DNA from: Prosthecobacter sp.
Lineage (GTDB): Bacteria; Verrucomicrobiota; Verrucomicrobiia; Verrucomicrobiales; Verrucomicrobiaceae
Assembly (NCBI GenBank): GCA_019186985.1
Contig: JABARQ010000024.1
Span: 108,323-172,322 of the forward strand
Length of the DNA: 64,000 nt
Direction of reading: 5' to 3'
Shown here: positions 47,023 to 56,045 of the stretch, piece by piece
How positions within the stretch are numbered: the first letter of the stretch is position 1
Layout of the letters: each line of letters starts with the position of its first letter
Notes under the pieces: model-generated
Told to the model about the DNA's origin: nothing
What the model saw: only the letters and a program-made list of their open reading frames with translations
Database searches by the model: none
Program-made: the position numbers and the translations under genes

Positions 47023-47543
47023 GACGGAGGCAGGCGGAACCATTTTTCGACACGCAGGCTGATCTCAATCTTCGAAGCATCCTCCTCGTTGGGAGTGATG
47101 GTCATGGCCGGAACGGAGATGAAGTTGGCGGGCTGCTGAAGGTCGTAGAGCCAGTTCATGACCGGCTTCATCTCGCCGATGACCCTCAGCGTCACCGTGG
47201 CGGAGGTCATGCCGGCGCGTTCGCCCGCTTCGTTGGGCTGCTTGAGCGGGATGTTGACCCCATGCTTGCCGGCCAGGTCATCCACCAGGTTGAGGATGGT
47301 CGTGGTGGCCTCGCCCGCCTTGGTGAAAAGCGGCTGCTTCTCCTCCAGCCAGGACGAACGCTGCTCCCAGAATTCACTCCGGGAAAGCAGTTCATCAGCA
47401 TCCGCCTTGCGGCCTGCCACATCCGCCGCCAGGGCGTCGACACGCAGCTTCCAGGCCTTCAGCCGGGTCAGGCCCAGGAAGGCGCCGCCACCGATCAGGA
47501 TGACGCCCAGGGCAAGGGCAAGACGTTGTTCACTGGCGGTCAT
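47019..47543 (-). CDS. PilO/GspM-like inner-membrane protein
   Basis: The 174-aa product has one transmembrane helix (LALALGVILIGGGAFLGLTRL), a coiled-coil segment and a C-terminal ferredoxin-like domain (ATVTLRVIGEMKPVMNWLYDLQQPANFISVPAMTI), the pattern of PilO/GspM. Its ATG overlaps the upstream gene stop (ATGA) and its stop overlaps the downstream ATG. It is expected to dimerise with the neighbouring PilN/GspL-like protein on the periplasmic side. Confidence 0.75.
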   Translation of the reverse strand: MTASEQRLALALGVILIGGGAFLGLTRLKAWKLRVDALAADVAGRKADADELLSRSEFWEQRSSWLEEKQPLFTKAGEATTTILNLVDDLAGKHGVNIPLKQPNEAGERAGMTSATVTLRVIGEMKPVMNWLYDLQQPANFISVPAMTITPNEEDASKIEISLRVEKWFRLPPS

Positions 47544-48793
47544 AGCGAGGTCACCTCCTGGCTTGTTCCCTCACCCTCCGTGCCCGTTTCCTGCGGACGA
47601 GCCTCGGCACGGAAGGTGGCCCTGCCGTCGGGCAGGCTGGTGGGTTGCGGAAACTCCCACTGCCAGTGACTGAAGGCCGGAGAGGCCGTCAGCTTGTCAC
47701 GAAATTCAATGCCATGACCGAGGGAGGAGGCTTCACCGTCAATCACAATGCCATCCAGACGGATCTCAAGACGGGTCACACGGATGCCTTCAGGCGGCAG
47801 AAGCTGAACCAGCTGATAAATCGACTCCACCGGATACTCGGTCGGCTTCAAGGCGGGCCGCAGGTCCTCCCAATGAGCACGGGCCTCGCGAATCGATTCA
47901 ATCTGCGGCGCCATTTCATCCAGCCTGCGCTGCTCCGCCATCAACGATCTCTCACGCACCAGCACCCGGGCGGCAAAGGCGCCCAGCGCCGCCACCAGCA
48001 CCAGCGAGAAGGCCGCCACGCCCAGCATGACCATGCGGCGCTGCTGACGTTCGGCACGCAGCTGCACCACCGGCGCAGGCACCAGCCGGGTGGCCTTTCC
48101 AGGCATCACCGGCGGCCCGGCCCGGCGGATCATCACAGGCAGGTCGAGCCCGTTTTCAAAGCTCACCGGCACCACGTCCTCCGACTCGTTCGTGCTCGAA
48201 ATGCAAAGCGACTTCAGTTCAGGCAGCACGCCGGACAGATCCAGGGCGGCCAGGATGCGCCTGACTTCCGAGGCGGCATCAGCATCAAGCACACGAGAGG
48301 CCAGGGCCTGGCAGTGCAAAGGTGCGCCGTGCTCATCTGGAACAGCCGTGACGAGACCGCCGGATTCATACCAGAGCAGGATTTCCCCGGGCTGAAGCTG
48401 ATGGAACGCCACCGAAGGCACAAAGCGGGCATCGTCCGCCGCCTCAAGCACCTGGGATGGCAGCGATGCCACCTGGATGACGGCCGCCACGGGTGCATCC
48501 CGGTCTTCTGAGCCACCATGCGGCACGATTTCAAAGTTATGCGTGTCAGCGAGCTCGTTGCTGAAACCTGCGGCCTCCAGTTCAAGCTGGGCGGCGGACT
48601 CCCTCCGCGCCCCGTCAGCGCCCTGGATCCGCATGGGCACGCTGACGATGTTACGGGCGGGCAGGGCGATCCATTCCGCCCTTTTCCAAGCCCTGCCGTC
48701 CTGTTCCACCGCCTGGATTTCGCCGCCTCTCTTCTTCCATGCACGAAACCCCTCTTCTTGAGGAATGAGAAGGACTTCGTCAGAATTTTTCAT
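47540..48793 (-). CDS. GspL/PilM-PilN-like protein, first gene of the secretion operon
   Basis: The 417-aa product combines an N-terminal cytoplasmic, PilM/GspL-like actin-fold region (residues about 1-250), one transmembrane helix about residue 260 (VMLGVAAFSLVLVAALGAFAA), a coiled coil, and a periplasmic ferredoxin-like part (YQLVQLLPPEGIRVTRLEIRLDGIVIDGEA) as in PilN. This is the GspL architecture. The ATG at 48793 is the natural start, immediately downstream of a good promoter. Sequence similarity in the N-terminal part is weak, so the call relies on architecture and operon context. Confidence 0.7.
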   Translation of the reverse strand: MKNSDEVLLIPQEEGFRAWKKRGGEIQAVEQDGRAWKRAEWIALPARNIVSVPMRIQGADGARRESAAQLELEAAGFSNELADTHNFEIVPHGGSEDRDAPVAAVIQVASLPSQVLEAADDARFVPSVAFHQLQPGEILLWYESGGLVTAVPDEHGAPLHCQALASRVLDADAASEVRRILAALDLSGVLPELKSLCISSTNESEDVVPVSFENGLDLPVMIRRAGPPVMPGKATRLVPAPVVQLRAERQQRRMVMLGVAAFSLVLVAALGAFAARVLVRERSLMAEQRRLDEMAPQIESIREARAHWEDLRPALKPTEYPVESIYQLVQLLPPEGIRVTRLEIRLDGIVIDGEASSLGHGIEFRDKLTASPAFSHWQWEFPQPTSLPDGRATFRAEARPQETGTEGEGTSQEVTSL

Positions 48794-48819
48794 AAAGCGG
48801 GCTGGGAATGAAGCGGGGG

Positions 48820-48847
48820 ATACTAGAGATGCCCGCTGCAAGTGCAA
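48820..48847 (-). promoter_or_regulatory. Promoter of the secretion operon
   Basis: On the minus strand TTGCAC is separated by 16 nt from TAGTAT, which ends 26 nt before the start codon at 48793. Confidence 0.55.
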
Positions 48848-48993
48848 GGCGGGAGACAACACCTTGATGATTGAAGTTCAATTCCTGATGCAAGTGACGG
48901 AATCGACTCCTGAAACCCGGCCTGATTCCTCCGGCCTAACCATTTCTGAGGCTTCTTGACGCTCGCGGCATTGAAGCCTACGACAGCCCTGCC

Positions 48994-50229
48994 TTGATTC
49001 ACCCCGACCAAGCCACGCGCCGCACCTTTCACAACGAACTGTGGAGGTCTCTGCCCGCCGGTGTGCTGGATGCCATGGCATCGACCTTCGGCATGCTGAT
49101 CGCGGTCAGGGTGTTCCATCTCGGCCATGTGGAAAAGTCGATCTTCCTCAGCGCGACCAGCGGCGGCCTGATCACCAGCCTGTTTGTCGTGCCCCTGCTC
49201 CTGCGCGCCCGCAGCACCATCGCAGGCACGGCGGCGCGCGTGCAGATGCTCGGTGGCGCCTGCATGGCGGCGGCGGCCATGTTTCCCCGGGAGCCCTGGG
49301 TCTTCATCATCGGACTGAGCCTGGGCCTCTTCTGCTTTTCCATGCAGATCCCGCTGATGACCCAGATCTACCGCCTCAACTATCCCGAGGCCCAGCGCGG
49401 CAGGCTCTACGCCATCACTGGCGTGACACGCTCGGCCGCCGCCGTGGGCTTTGGCTTCTTCGGCGGCTGGCTGCTCGGCCTTGAGGTGGACAACTATGTC
49501 TGGCTTCTCTGGTGCTTTGCCGCCAGCGGCTTCCTCTCCGGCTGGTGGACGCATGGACTGCCCGCCGTCGCCTGGGACAGCTCCGAAGGCGGCGCGCGCT
49601 TCTGGTCGGCCCTGCGCTGGGTCAGGGATGATCGTGACTTCCGCACGCTGCTCATCTCCTGGATGATGATGGGCGTCGGCAACCTGGTCGCCGCCAGCCT
49701 CTTCGTGGAATATCTCGCCAACCCCCGTCATGGCATCAACCTGCCGGAGCGGGAAGTCGCCTGGATCACCGGTGTCGTGCCGGTCGCCGTCAGGATGATC
49801 AGCTCCTATCCCTGGGGCCTCATTTATGACCGCGTCGGCCTGTTCACCGTCCGCTCCATCCTCAATGTCATCTTTGCCGTGGCCATCCTGACCTTCTTCG
49901 TCGGCCAGGGGTATCTTTCCTGGTGCGTGGGCATGGGCCTCTGGGGCATGGCCAACGCCGGCGGCAACGTCACCTGGGGCCTCTGGGTCACCAAGCTGGC
50001 CCCGAAGCACGCCGTGGCCGAATACATGAGCGTGCATTCCTTCCTGACCGGCTTCCGCGGACTGCTCGCCCCTCCCCTGGCCTTCGCCGCCCTTCAGGTG
50101 ATGTCCTTTCAAACCCTGGGCATCCTCTGCAGCGCCGCCATCCTCAGCGCCAGCGCCTTCATCACCGTCCGAGCCCGAACCAGTGATGATGAAACGCGAC
50201 GACGCCTCGGCCCCCGCGAAAGGCTGTGA
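48994..50229 (+). CDS. MFS-family transporter
   Basis: The 411-aa protein has about 11-12 hydrophobic segments, with MFS-like features: AGVLDAMASTFGMLIAVRVF, LYAITGVTRSAAAVGFGFFGGWLLG, RMISSYPWGLIYDRVGLFTVRS and the C-terminal half with GNVTWGLWVTKLAPKHAVAEYMSVHSFLTGFRG. The start is a TTG at 48994, because no ATG lies between the preceding in-frame stop (48937) and the first helix. The next gene is prfB, 46 nt downstream. The substrate is unknown. Confidence 0.78.
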   Translation: MIHPDQATRRTFHNELWRSLPAGVLDAMASTFGMLIAVRVFHLGHVEKSIFLSATSGGLITSLFVVPLLLRARSTIAGTAARVQMLGGACMAAAAMFPREPWVFIIGLSLGLFCFSMQIPLMTQIYRLNYPEAQRGRLYAITGVTRSAAAVGFGFFGGWLLGLEVDNYVWLLWCFAASGFLSGWWTHGLPAVAWDSSEGGARFWSALRWVRDDRDFRTLLISWMMMGVGNLVAASLFVEYLANPRHGINLPEREVAWITGVVPVAVRMISSYPWGLIYDRVGLFTVRSILNVIFAVAILTFFVGQGYLSWCVGMGLWGMANAGGNVTWGLWVTKLAPKHAVAEYMSVHSFLTGFRGLLAPPLAFAALQVMSFQTLGILCSAAILSASAFITVRARTSDDETRRRLGPRERL

Positions 50230-50275
50230 AATCGCCCTTGCATCAACTGACCGCATGACTTACGGCCAGCCCCCC

Positions 50276-51425
50276 ATGGAAACGACCCAAAAGTCCGTCC
50301 TGACTGACCTCCAGGCGTTCGACGTGGCGAGCCTTAAAGGCCGCCTGATCGAACTCCGGAGGTATCTTTGACGTCCCCAAGCTGACCGAAGAGCTTCAAG
50401 CTCTTGAACATAAAATGACCGCGCCGGGTTTCTGGGACAGCCAGAACTCCGCAAAAAAGGTCATCGACCGAGCCAACGTCATTAAAAAACAGATCGAGCC
50501 CCTCGGCGGGCTTGAATCCCGTGTCGAAGACTTCCCCGTGCTCATCGAACTCGCCAAGGAGCAGGGGGACGTACAGAGCATTCGAGAGGTGCAGGTGGAA
50601 TTCGACGCCCTGCAAAAGGCGATCGCCACCTATGAGCTCGACCTGCTGCTTTCCGGGCCGTTTGACCGTGGCAGCGCCTTCATGACCATCCACGCAGGTG
50701 CCGGCGGCACCGAGGCCTGCGACTGGGCCGACATGCTGATGCGCATGTATGTCCGCTGGTCGGAGCGTCATGGCTGCAAGGTGCAGATCATCGACCACCA
50801 GGAGGGCGATGATGTGGGCACCCGCTCCGCCACCCTCGAAATCCAGGGTGAAAACGCCTTCGGCTTCCTCAAATGCGAACGCGGCGTGCATCGCCTGGTA
50901 CGCATCTCCCCCTTCGATGCGGCCAAGAAGCGCCACACCTCCTTCGCCTCCATCGACGTCATTCCGGACAACGAGGAGGACATCAACATCGAGATCCGCG
51001 ATGAAGACCTGAAGGTGGACACCTACCGCTCCGGTGGCAAGGGCGGCCAGAACGTCAACAAGGTCGAAACCGCCGTCCGCATCACCCACGTCCCCAGCGG
51101 CGTCATCGTGGCCTGCCAGATCGAGCGTTCCCAGCCGAAAAACCGAGCCAAGGCCCTCGCCATGCTGAAGGCCAAGCTTTACCAGATCGAGGAAGACAAG
51201 CGCCAGGCCGAGGTCGCCCGCCAGTATGGCGAAAAAATGGACATCGGCTGGGGCAGCCAGATCCGCAGCTACGTCTTTCAGCCCTACCAGATGGTCAAGG
51301 ACCTGCGCACGGGTGAAAAGACCAGCGACATCTCCGGTGTCATGGACGGCGATCTCGACGCCTTCATGGAGGCCAAGCTTCGCGGCAAGAAGGCCGGGGC
51401 TGACGAACTGGATGACGACGAATAA
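50276..51425 (+). CDS. prfB: Peptide chain release factor 2, with programmed +1 frameshift
   Basis: RF2 terminates at UGA and UAA. The coding frame starts at ATG 50276 (an in-frame ATG at 50255 is possible), reaches CTT TGA at 50366-50371, and continues in the +1 frame from GAC at 50370. This gives 382 aa. The slip site GGAGGTATCTTTGAC, with an SD-like GGAGG just upstream, is the classical autoregulatory element: low RF2 lets the ribosome shift past UGA. The catalytic GGQ (GKGGQNVNKVE) and the stop-recognition SPF (RISPFDAAKKRHTSFAS) are intact. Read without the shift it looks like a 31-codon peptide. Confidence 0.97.
50361..50372 (+). promoter_or_regulatory. Programmed +1 frameshift site of prfB
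   Basis: The SD-like GGAGG ends three bases before CTT TGA C. The tRNA on CTT slips to TTT, and GAC is then read. The in-frame stop is TGA, which RF2 itself recognises. Confidence 0.93.
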
Positions 51426-51455
51426 AAGCTCGGCACAGTCGCCCCGCCTGCCGCC

Positions 51456-52814
51456 ATGCCGGACGATCTTTTTGCCGATCCTTCCGCCGCCCCCATCTCC
51501 GAGGGCGGGGTGGACCCGTCCGCGCCCCTTGCCGCCAGGATGCGCCCCCGGAACCTGGCCGAATACAGCGGCCAGGACCACATCCTCGGCGAGGGCAGGC
51601 TGCTCCGCCGTGCCGTTCAGACGGACCGTTTCTCCTCCCTCATCTTCTACGGCCCGCCGGGCGTTGGCAAAACCACGCTGGCCAACATCATCAGCCAGGA
51701 GACCAAGGCGCGCTTTGTGACCCTGAGCGGCGTCGAAAGCAGCGTGGCGGACATCCGCAAGGAAGCCGATGCCGCCGCACGCCTCCGCCAGCTCAACGGC
51801 CAGGGCACCGTCCTGTTCGTGGATGAAATCCACCGTTTTAACAAGGCCCAGCAGGACGTCCTCCTGCCCCATCTCGAACGCGGCACCCTGCGCTTCATCG
51901 GAGCCACGACGCACAACCCCTACTTCTACGTCAACAGCCCCCTCGTCAGCCGGTCCCAGGTCTTCACCCTGGAACCCCTGACCGTCCAGAACCTCGAGGA
52001 TCTCATCGACCGGGCCCTGTCAGACTGCGAACGCGGCCTCGGCAGCACCCGTGCGGTCATCACTCCCGAAGCACGCCGACACCTGGCCACCGTCTGCGAT
52101 GGTGATGCCCGCAAATGCCTCAACGCCCTCGAACTCGCCGTGCTCTCCACCCCGCCTGGAGCCGATGGCCAGCTCCGCATCGACCTCGCCGTCGCTGAGG
52201 AAAGCGTGCAGCAGAAGGTCGTCGTTTATGACGGTGACGGCGACGCCCACTACGACACCGCCAGCGCATTCATCAAATCCATGCGGGCCAGCGACCCCGA
52301 CGCCGCGATCTACTGGCTGGCCAAGATGCTCTATGCCGGAGAGGACATCCGCTTCATCGCCCGTCGCATCGTCATCGCCGCCAGCGAGGATGTCGGCCTG
52401 GCGGACAGCAACGCCCTCCGGGTCGCCGTCGCCGCCCAGCAGGCCGTGGAGTTCATCGGCATGCCGGAAGCCCAGCTGATCCTGGCCCACGCCACCCTTT
52501 ACATGGCCACGGCCCCCAAGAGCAACAGCGCCACCAAGGCCATCGGCGCCGCCCTGGCCGACGTCAAAAACGGCCGCACCCTGCCCGTTCCGAAACACCT
52601 CCGCGACAGCCATTATGCCGGGGCCAAGACCTTCGGAAACGGCGAAGGCTACCTTTACCCCCACGACTTCGAAGAAGGTTTTGTACCCCAGCGCTGCCTG
52701 GAGGGCGGGCGCCAGTATTTCGAGCCCACCACCCACGGGCTCGAGGCTCGGATCAAGGAGCGGATGGACCATTACCGCCGCCTCTGGGAACAGGCCTCCC
52801 AGGAGAAACCGTGA
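51456..52814 (+). CDS. rarA: Replication-associated recombination protein A (MgsA/WRNIP1 family)
   Basis: RarA is an AAA+ ATPase at stalled replication forks. The 452-aa protein has RPRNLAEYSGQDHILGEG, Walker A YGPPGVGKTT, Walker B LFVDEIHRFNKAQQD, sensor 1 FIGATTHNPYF, and the MgsA C-terminal region (KSMRASDPDAAIYWLAKMLYAGEDI, YLYPHDFEEGFVPQRCL). The ATG at 51456 is natural. A strong terminator lies about 190 nt after the stop, leaving a long intergenic stretch. Confidence 0.96.
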   Translation: MPDDLFADPSAAPISEGGVDPSAPLAARMRPRNLAEYSGQDHILGEGRLLRRAVQTDRFSSLIFYGPPGVGKTTLANIISQETKARFVTLSGVESSVADIRKEADAAARLRQLNGQGTVLFVDEIHRFNKAQQDVLLPHLERGTLRFIGATTHNPYFYVNSPLVSRSQVFTLEPLTVQNLEDLIDRALSDCERGLGSTRAVITPEARRHLATVCDGDARKCLNALELAVLSTPPGADGQLRIDLAVAEESVQQKVVVYDGDGDAHYDTASAFIKSMRASDPDAAIYWLAKMLYAGEDIRFIARRIVIAASEDVGLADSNALRVAVAAQQAVEFIGMPEAQLILAHATLYMATAPKSNSATKAIGAALADVKNGRTLPVPKHLRDSHYAGAKTFGNGEGYLYPHDFEEGFVPQRCLEGGRQYFEPTTHGLEARIKERMDHYRRLWEQASQEKP

Positions 52815-53046
52815 CGGAGAAAACCTTCCGTTCCAATGGGCGGCGTTTTTTTTCAAAAAGTTTCAACACATCCCTCAGGCCTGGAATCGAACATGCCAAC
52901 AGTGATGGCGGGAGCAATCCTGCCCAGCTGGTCTTGAGAGTGATTGGTTGTTGTCACATCACCATCTGTCTCATGGCAGATTGTGTTGAGGTTGATGCAA
53001 ACACACGGGGCCGGGCGGAATCGGGAGCCGCCCGGCCCTCTTTTTT
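52815..53046 (+). other. Intergenic region after rarA, ending in a terminator; possible small RNA
   Basis: No convincing coding sequence is present. The distance between the rarA stop and the terminator at 53008-53046 is unusually long for this compact genome, so this could be a long 3' UTR or an independent small RNA. No RNA family is recognised. Confidence 0.3.
53008..53046 (+). terminator. Rho-independent terminator downstream of rarA
   Basis: An 11-bp perfect stem (GGGCCGGGCGG with CCGCCCGGCCC) with a 9-nt loop is followed by TC and six T residues. The T-tract is on the plus strand only. Confidence 0.9.
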
Positions 53047-53058
53047 GCCCCAAATACC

Positions 53059-54564
53059 TCAGGAATGCGCCATGGCGGCCTGCATCAGCTTCTCCTGACT
53101 GGCCTCGGCACGGGTGAAGGAACCACCCACCCTCCCCTCGTTCAGCATCATAATCCGGTCGCTCATGCCGATCAGCTCCGGCAGCTCGCTCGAAACCAGC
53201 AGCACCGCGCAGCCCTCGGCCGTCAGGCGGTTGATCAGCTCGTAAATCTCAATCTTCGCCCCCACGTCGATCCCCCGGGTCGGCTCGTCCAGCATCACCA
53301 CCTTGGGCCGTGTCAGCAGGGCCTTGCCGATGACCACCTTCTGCTGATTGCCCCCGGACAAGCGCCCCACGACCGCCTCCAGCCCGGTGGCCTTCACGCG
53401 CAGCTGGTCGAACATGGCCCGGTTCCGACGAGCCTCCTCCCCCTGATTGACCCACCCAAGCTGAGTCACCTCCCCCAGGCTGGAAAGGCTGAGATTGAAT
53501 CCAATCGCCTCCTCCAAAACCAGCCCGTAGCGGCGGCGGTCCTCACTGACCAGGGCCAGGCCCATGGACAAAACCCGGGCAGGGTCACCCTCAGGCAGCG
53601 GCTGCCCAGCCAGGGTAACCTTCCCGGCTTCCCGCTGGCCCCAGGCTCCAAAAAGGTGCATCAGCAGCTCCGTCCTCCCGGCACCCATCAGTCCGCCGAT
53701 GCCCAGCACCTCGCCACGCCGAAGTTCAAAGCCGATCCTGTTGAGCCTCAGGCTGCCCTCCTCATCCCTCACTGAAAGATCCTGCACGGAAAGCAGCTCC
53801 TCCCCTGGACTTGAAGCACGCCTTGGAAACAGGTCGCCCAGCTCACGGCCGACCATCCGGGCGATGACCTCCTCCCGAGTCGTCTCAGCCGTCTTCAAGG
53901 TGGCCACCGTGCTGCCATCCCGAAGCACCGTGATGCGGTCGGCGATGGCAAAGACCTCCTCCAGCTTGTGGGAAATGTAGACGCAGGTGATGCCCCGGCT
54001 GCGCAGATCGCGAAGGATCTCCAGCAGCACCTGCACCTCATGCTCAGCCAGGGCCGCCGTGGGTTCATCCAGGATCAGCAGGCGCGAATTTTTTCCCAGG
54101 GCCTTCACAATCTCGACGAGCTGCTTCTGTCCCACCCCCAGCTGCTTCACCGGCGTTGCCGGATCCAGGTCGACCTTGAACCGTTCCAGCAGCAAACGGG
54201 CATCCCGAAACATGCGCGGCCAGTCCACCAGACCGCCCCAGCGTCTCGGCTCGCAACCCAGGAAAATGTTTTCCGCCACCGTCATCTCGTCCACCAGGGC
54301 AAGCTCCTGATAAATCACCGCGATGCCAGCCTTCACAGAATCGGCAATGCCAGAAAACCGTGCCTCCACTCCATCCACCTCCAAACGCCCCTCATAGGAG
54401 CCGTGCGGGTGAATTCCGGACAGCAGCTTGATCAGCGTGCTCTTCCCCGCCCCGTTTTCCCCGCACAAGGCGTGAATCTCCCCGTGGACAGTCTCAAACG
54501 ACACCTGGCTCAGGGCCGTCACTCCGGGGAACTTCTTGGTGATCTGATGGGTGCGCAGCAGCAT
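53059..54564 (-). CDS. Sugar ABC transporter ATP-binding protein (XylG/MglA/RbsA type)
   Basis: The 501-aa protein is a tandem ABC ATPase. The first half has Walker A GENGAGKST, signature LGVGQKQLVEI and Walker B LLILDEPTA. The second half has the degenerate P-loop GGLMGAGRTELL, signature LSGGNQQKV and MLDEPTRGIDVG. HGSYEGRLEVDGVEARF and VIYQELALVDEMTVAENIFLG resemble XylG. The start is ATG 54564, since the longer frame adds an unrelated tail. No permease or periplasmic binding protein gene is adjacent, so its partners must lie elsewhere. The sugar cannot be read from sequence. Confidence 0.9.
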   Translation of the reverse strand: MLLRTHQITKKFPGVTALSQVSFETVHGEIHALCGENGAGKSTLIKLLSGIHPHGSYEGRLEVDGVEARFSGIADSVKAGIAVIYQELALVDEMTVAENIFLGCEPRRWGGLVDWPRMFRDARLLLERFKVDLDPATPVKQLGVGQKQLVEIVKALGKNSRLLILDEPTAALAEHEVQVLLEILRDLRSRGITCVYISHKLEEVFAIADRITVLRDGSTVATLKTAETTREEVIARMVGRELGDLFPRRASSPGEELLSVQDLSVRDEEGSLRLNRIGFELRRGEVLGIGGLMGAGRTELLMHLFGAWGQREAGKVTLAGQPLPEGDPARVLSMGLALVSEDRRRYGLVLEEAIGFNLSLSSLGEVTQLGWVNQGEEARRNRAMFDQLRVKATGLEAVVGRLSGGNQQKVVIGKALLTRPKVVMLDEPTRGIDVGAKIEIYELINRLTAEGCAVLLVSSELPELIGMSDRIMMLNEGRVGGSFTRAEASQEKLMQAAMAHS

Positions 54565-54677
54565 GAAGGCGTGAATTCGGGGCATGCTGGCAAAGCCCTC
54601 GCGCCTTGCCAAGCACGAAGCTGCCTCACGGCCCGATCTCCATTTGCAGCACGCCGCGTCCCTGGCATCATGAGGCG

Positions 54678-55148
54678 ATGGCCAGTGTCACCAACGAAAA
54701 ACTCATCTCCCACACCCAATGGCTGGAAAGCGAGGGCAAGCGCGGCCTCAGGCTCAATGAAACCGGCATGAACCTCGCCGGTGCCACGTTGAATGACCTC
54801 AACCTCGCCCAGGCCCATTTTGTCGGCACCACCATGACCAAGGCCAACATGGCCGGCGCCAGGCTCAGCGGTGCGGATTTCAGCGGCGCCAACCTCGACA
54901 GCGTCAACTTCTCCGGGGCCGACCTCAGCGGCGCGGACATGGGCGGCGTCTCCATGCGCAACGCCAACCTCAGCCACGCCAGGCTGGTCGGGGCCGACCT
55001 CTCCGGCGCCAACCTGGAAGGCTGCGACCTGACCAACGCCGACTTCACCGACGCCGACCTCATCGCCGCCAATCTCAAGCGCACCACGCAGACCGGCATG
55101 ATCCTCACCGGAGCCAAGCTGGCCGACACCCAGGGGCTGCAAAACTGA
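54678..55148 (+). CDS. Pentapeptide-repeat protein
   Basis: The 156-aa product has about 20 tandem pentapeptides of the A(D/N)LXX type from residue about 30 to 145 (ADFSGANLDSVNFSGADLSG and similar), which fold as a right-handed quadrilateral beta-helix. No signal peptide or membrane segment is present. Some family members mimic DNA and inhibit gyrase, but most have unknown function. The ATG at 54678 is used. It is divergent from the ABC ATPase gene and precedes folP by 24 nt. Confidence 0.88.
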   Translation: MASVTNEKLISHTQWLESEGKRGLRLNETGMNLAGATLNDLNLAQAHFVGTTMTKANMAGARLSGADFSGANLDSVNFSGADLSGADMGGVSMRNANLSHARLVGADLSGANLEGCDLTNADFTDADLIAANLKRTTQTGMILTGAKLADTQGLQN

Positions 55149-55172
55149 ACCAGCCACAGGCCGCCTCCTGGC

Positions 55173-56039
55173 ATGATCTGGAAAGCCCGCCACCACCGCG
55201 TCCAATTCCCGCGCCGCCCCCTGGTGATGGGCATCGTCAACATCAATGACGACTCCTTCTGCGGCGACGGCACGCTTGATCCCGGCATGGCGCTGTCCCA
55301 GGCGGCTCAAATGCTGCGCGAAGGGGCGGACATCATCGACATCGGCGCGGAAAGCGCCCGCACCAATCGCGGCCCGATCACGGTGGCGGAGGAAATCACC
55401 CGCCTGATGCCCTTTCTGAAAGCCTGGCCGCAGCTCATCGAAGCCGCTTCCGCCTCCCCCTGGGACTCCCGGCAGCTCTCGCCCCCCCTGCTTTCCATCA
55501 ACACCTGGCGCAGCGAGGTCATCGCCGCCGTGCTGCCTCATGGTGGCGACCTCATCAACGACATCAGCGCCCTGCCTGACGCCACCAACGCCCGCCTTTG
55601 TGCCGAACACGACGCCAGCCTGCTCATCATGCACAGCATCGGCCAGCCCAAGGTGCCCCACACCCACATAAAGTATCCCGACCTCTGGCAGACCCTCGAC
55701 AGCTTCTTTGAGGAAAAGATCGCCCTCGCCCTGAGCGCCGGGCTTTCTCCCGAACAGCTCGTCCTGGACCCCGGCATCGACTTCGCCAAGCAGCGCGAGG
55801 ACAACCTGGAAATCTACCGCCATGCCGAACGCCTGCAAAAGTGGCAGCGCCCCGTACTCCTGCCCGTTTCCCGGAAAACCGTCATCGGCCAGGTGCTCGA
55901 CCTGCCCCAGGCCACGGATCGCGACGCCGGCACCCTCGCCTGCATCGTCTCAGGCATGAACCGTGGTGCCCAGATCTTCCGGGTTCACAACGTCCAGGCC
56001 GCCGCCCAGGCGGTGAAAATCCTGCACGCCGCCGGCTGA
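55173..56039 (+). CDS. folP: Dihydropteroate synthase, divergent
   Basis: DHPS condenses p-aminobenzoate with dihydropterin pyrophosphate. The 288-aa TIM barrel has LVMGIVNINDDSFCGDG (usually MGILNVTPDSFSDGG), IIDIGAESARTNRGPI (usually DIGGESTRPGA), LINDISAL, LLIMHSIG, VLDPGIDFAKQREDNLEIYRH and PVSRKTVIG. All motif positions are recognisable, but several highly conserved residues differ. Start 55173 gives the whole barrel. It is consistent with folC elsewhere in the window. Enzyme identity is likely; substrate preference cannot be verified. Confidence 0.85.
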   Translation: MIWKARHHRVQFPRRPLVMGIVNINDDSFCGDGTLDPGMALSQAAQMLREGADIIDIGAESARTNRGPITVAEEITRLMPFLKAWPQLIEAASASPWDSRQLSPPLLSINTWRSEVIAAVLPHGGDLINDISALPDATNARLCAEHDASLLIMHSIGQPKVPHTHIKYPDLWQTLDSFFEEKIALALSAGLSPEQLVLDPGIDFAKQREDNLEIYRHAERLQKWQRPVLLPVSRKTVIGQVLDLPQATDRDAGTLACIVSGMNRGAQIFRVHNVQAAAQAVKILHAAG

Positions 56040-56045
56040 CCACGC

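Noticed and set aside
50276..50371. prfB 5' segment as a frameshift mutation or separate small gene
   Set aside because: The CTT TGA C site with an upstream GGAGG is the classical programmed frameshift, so the gene is intact.
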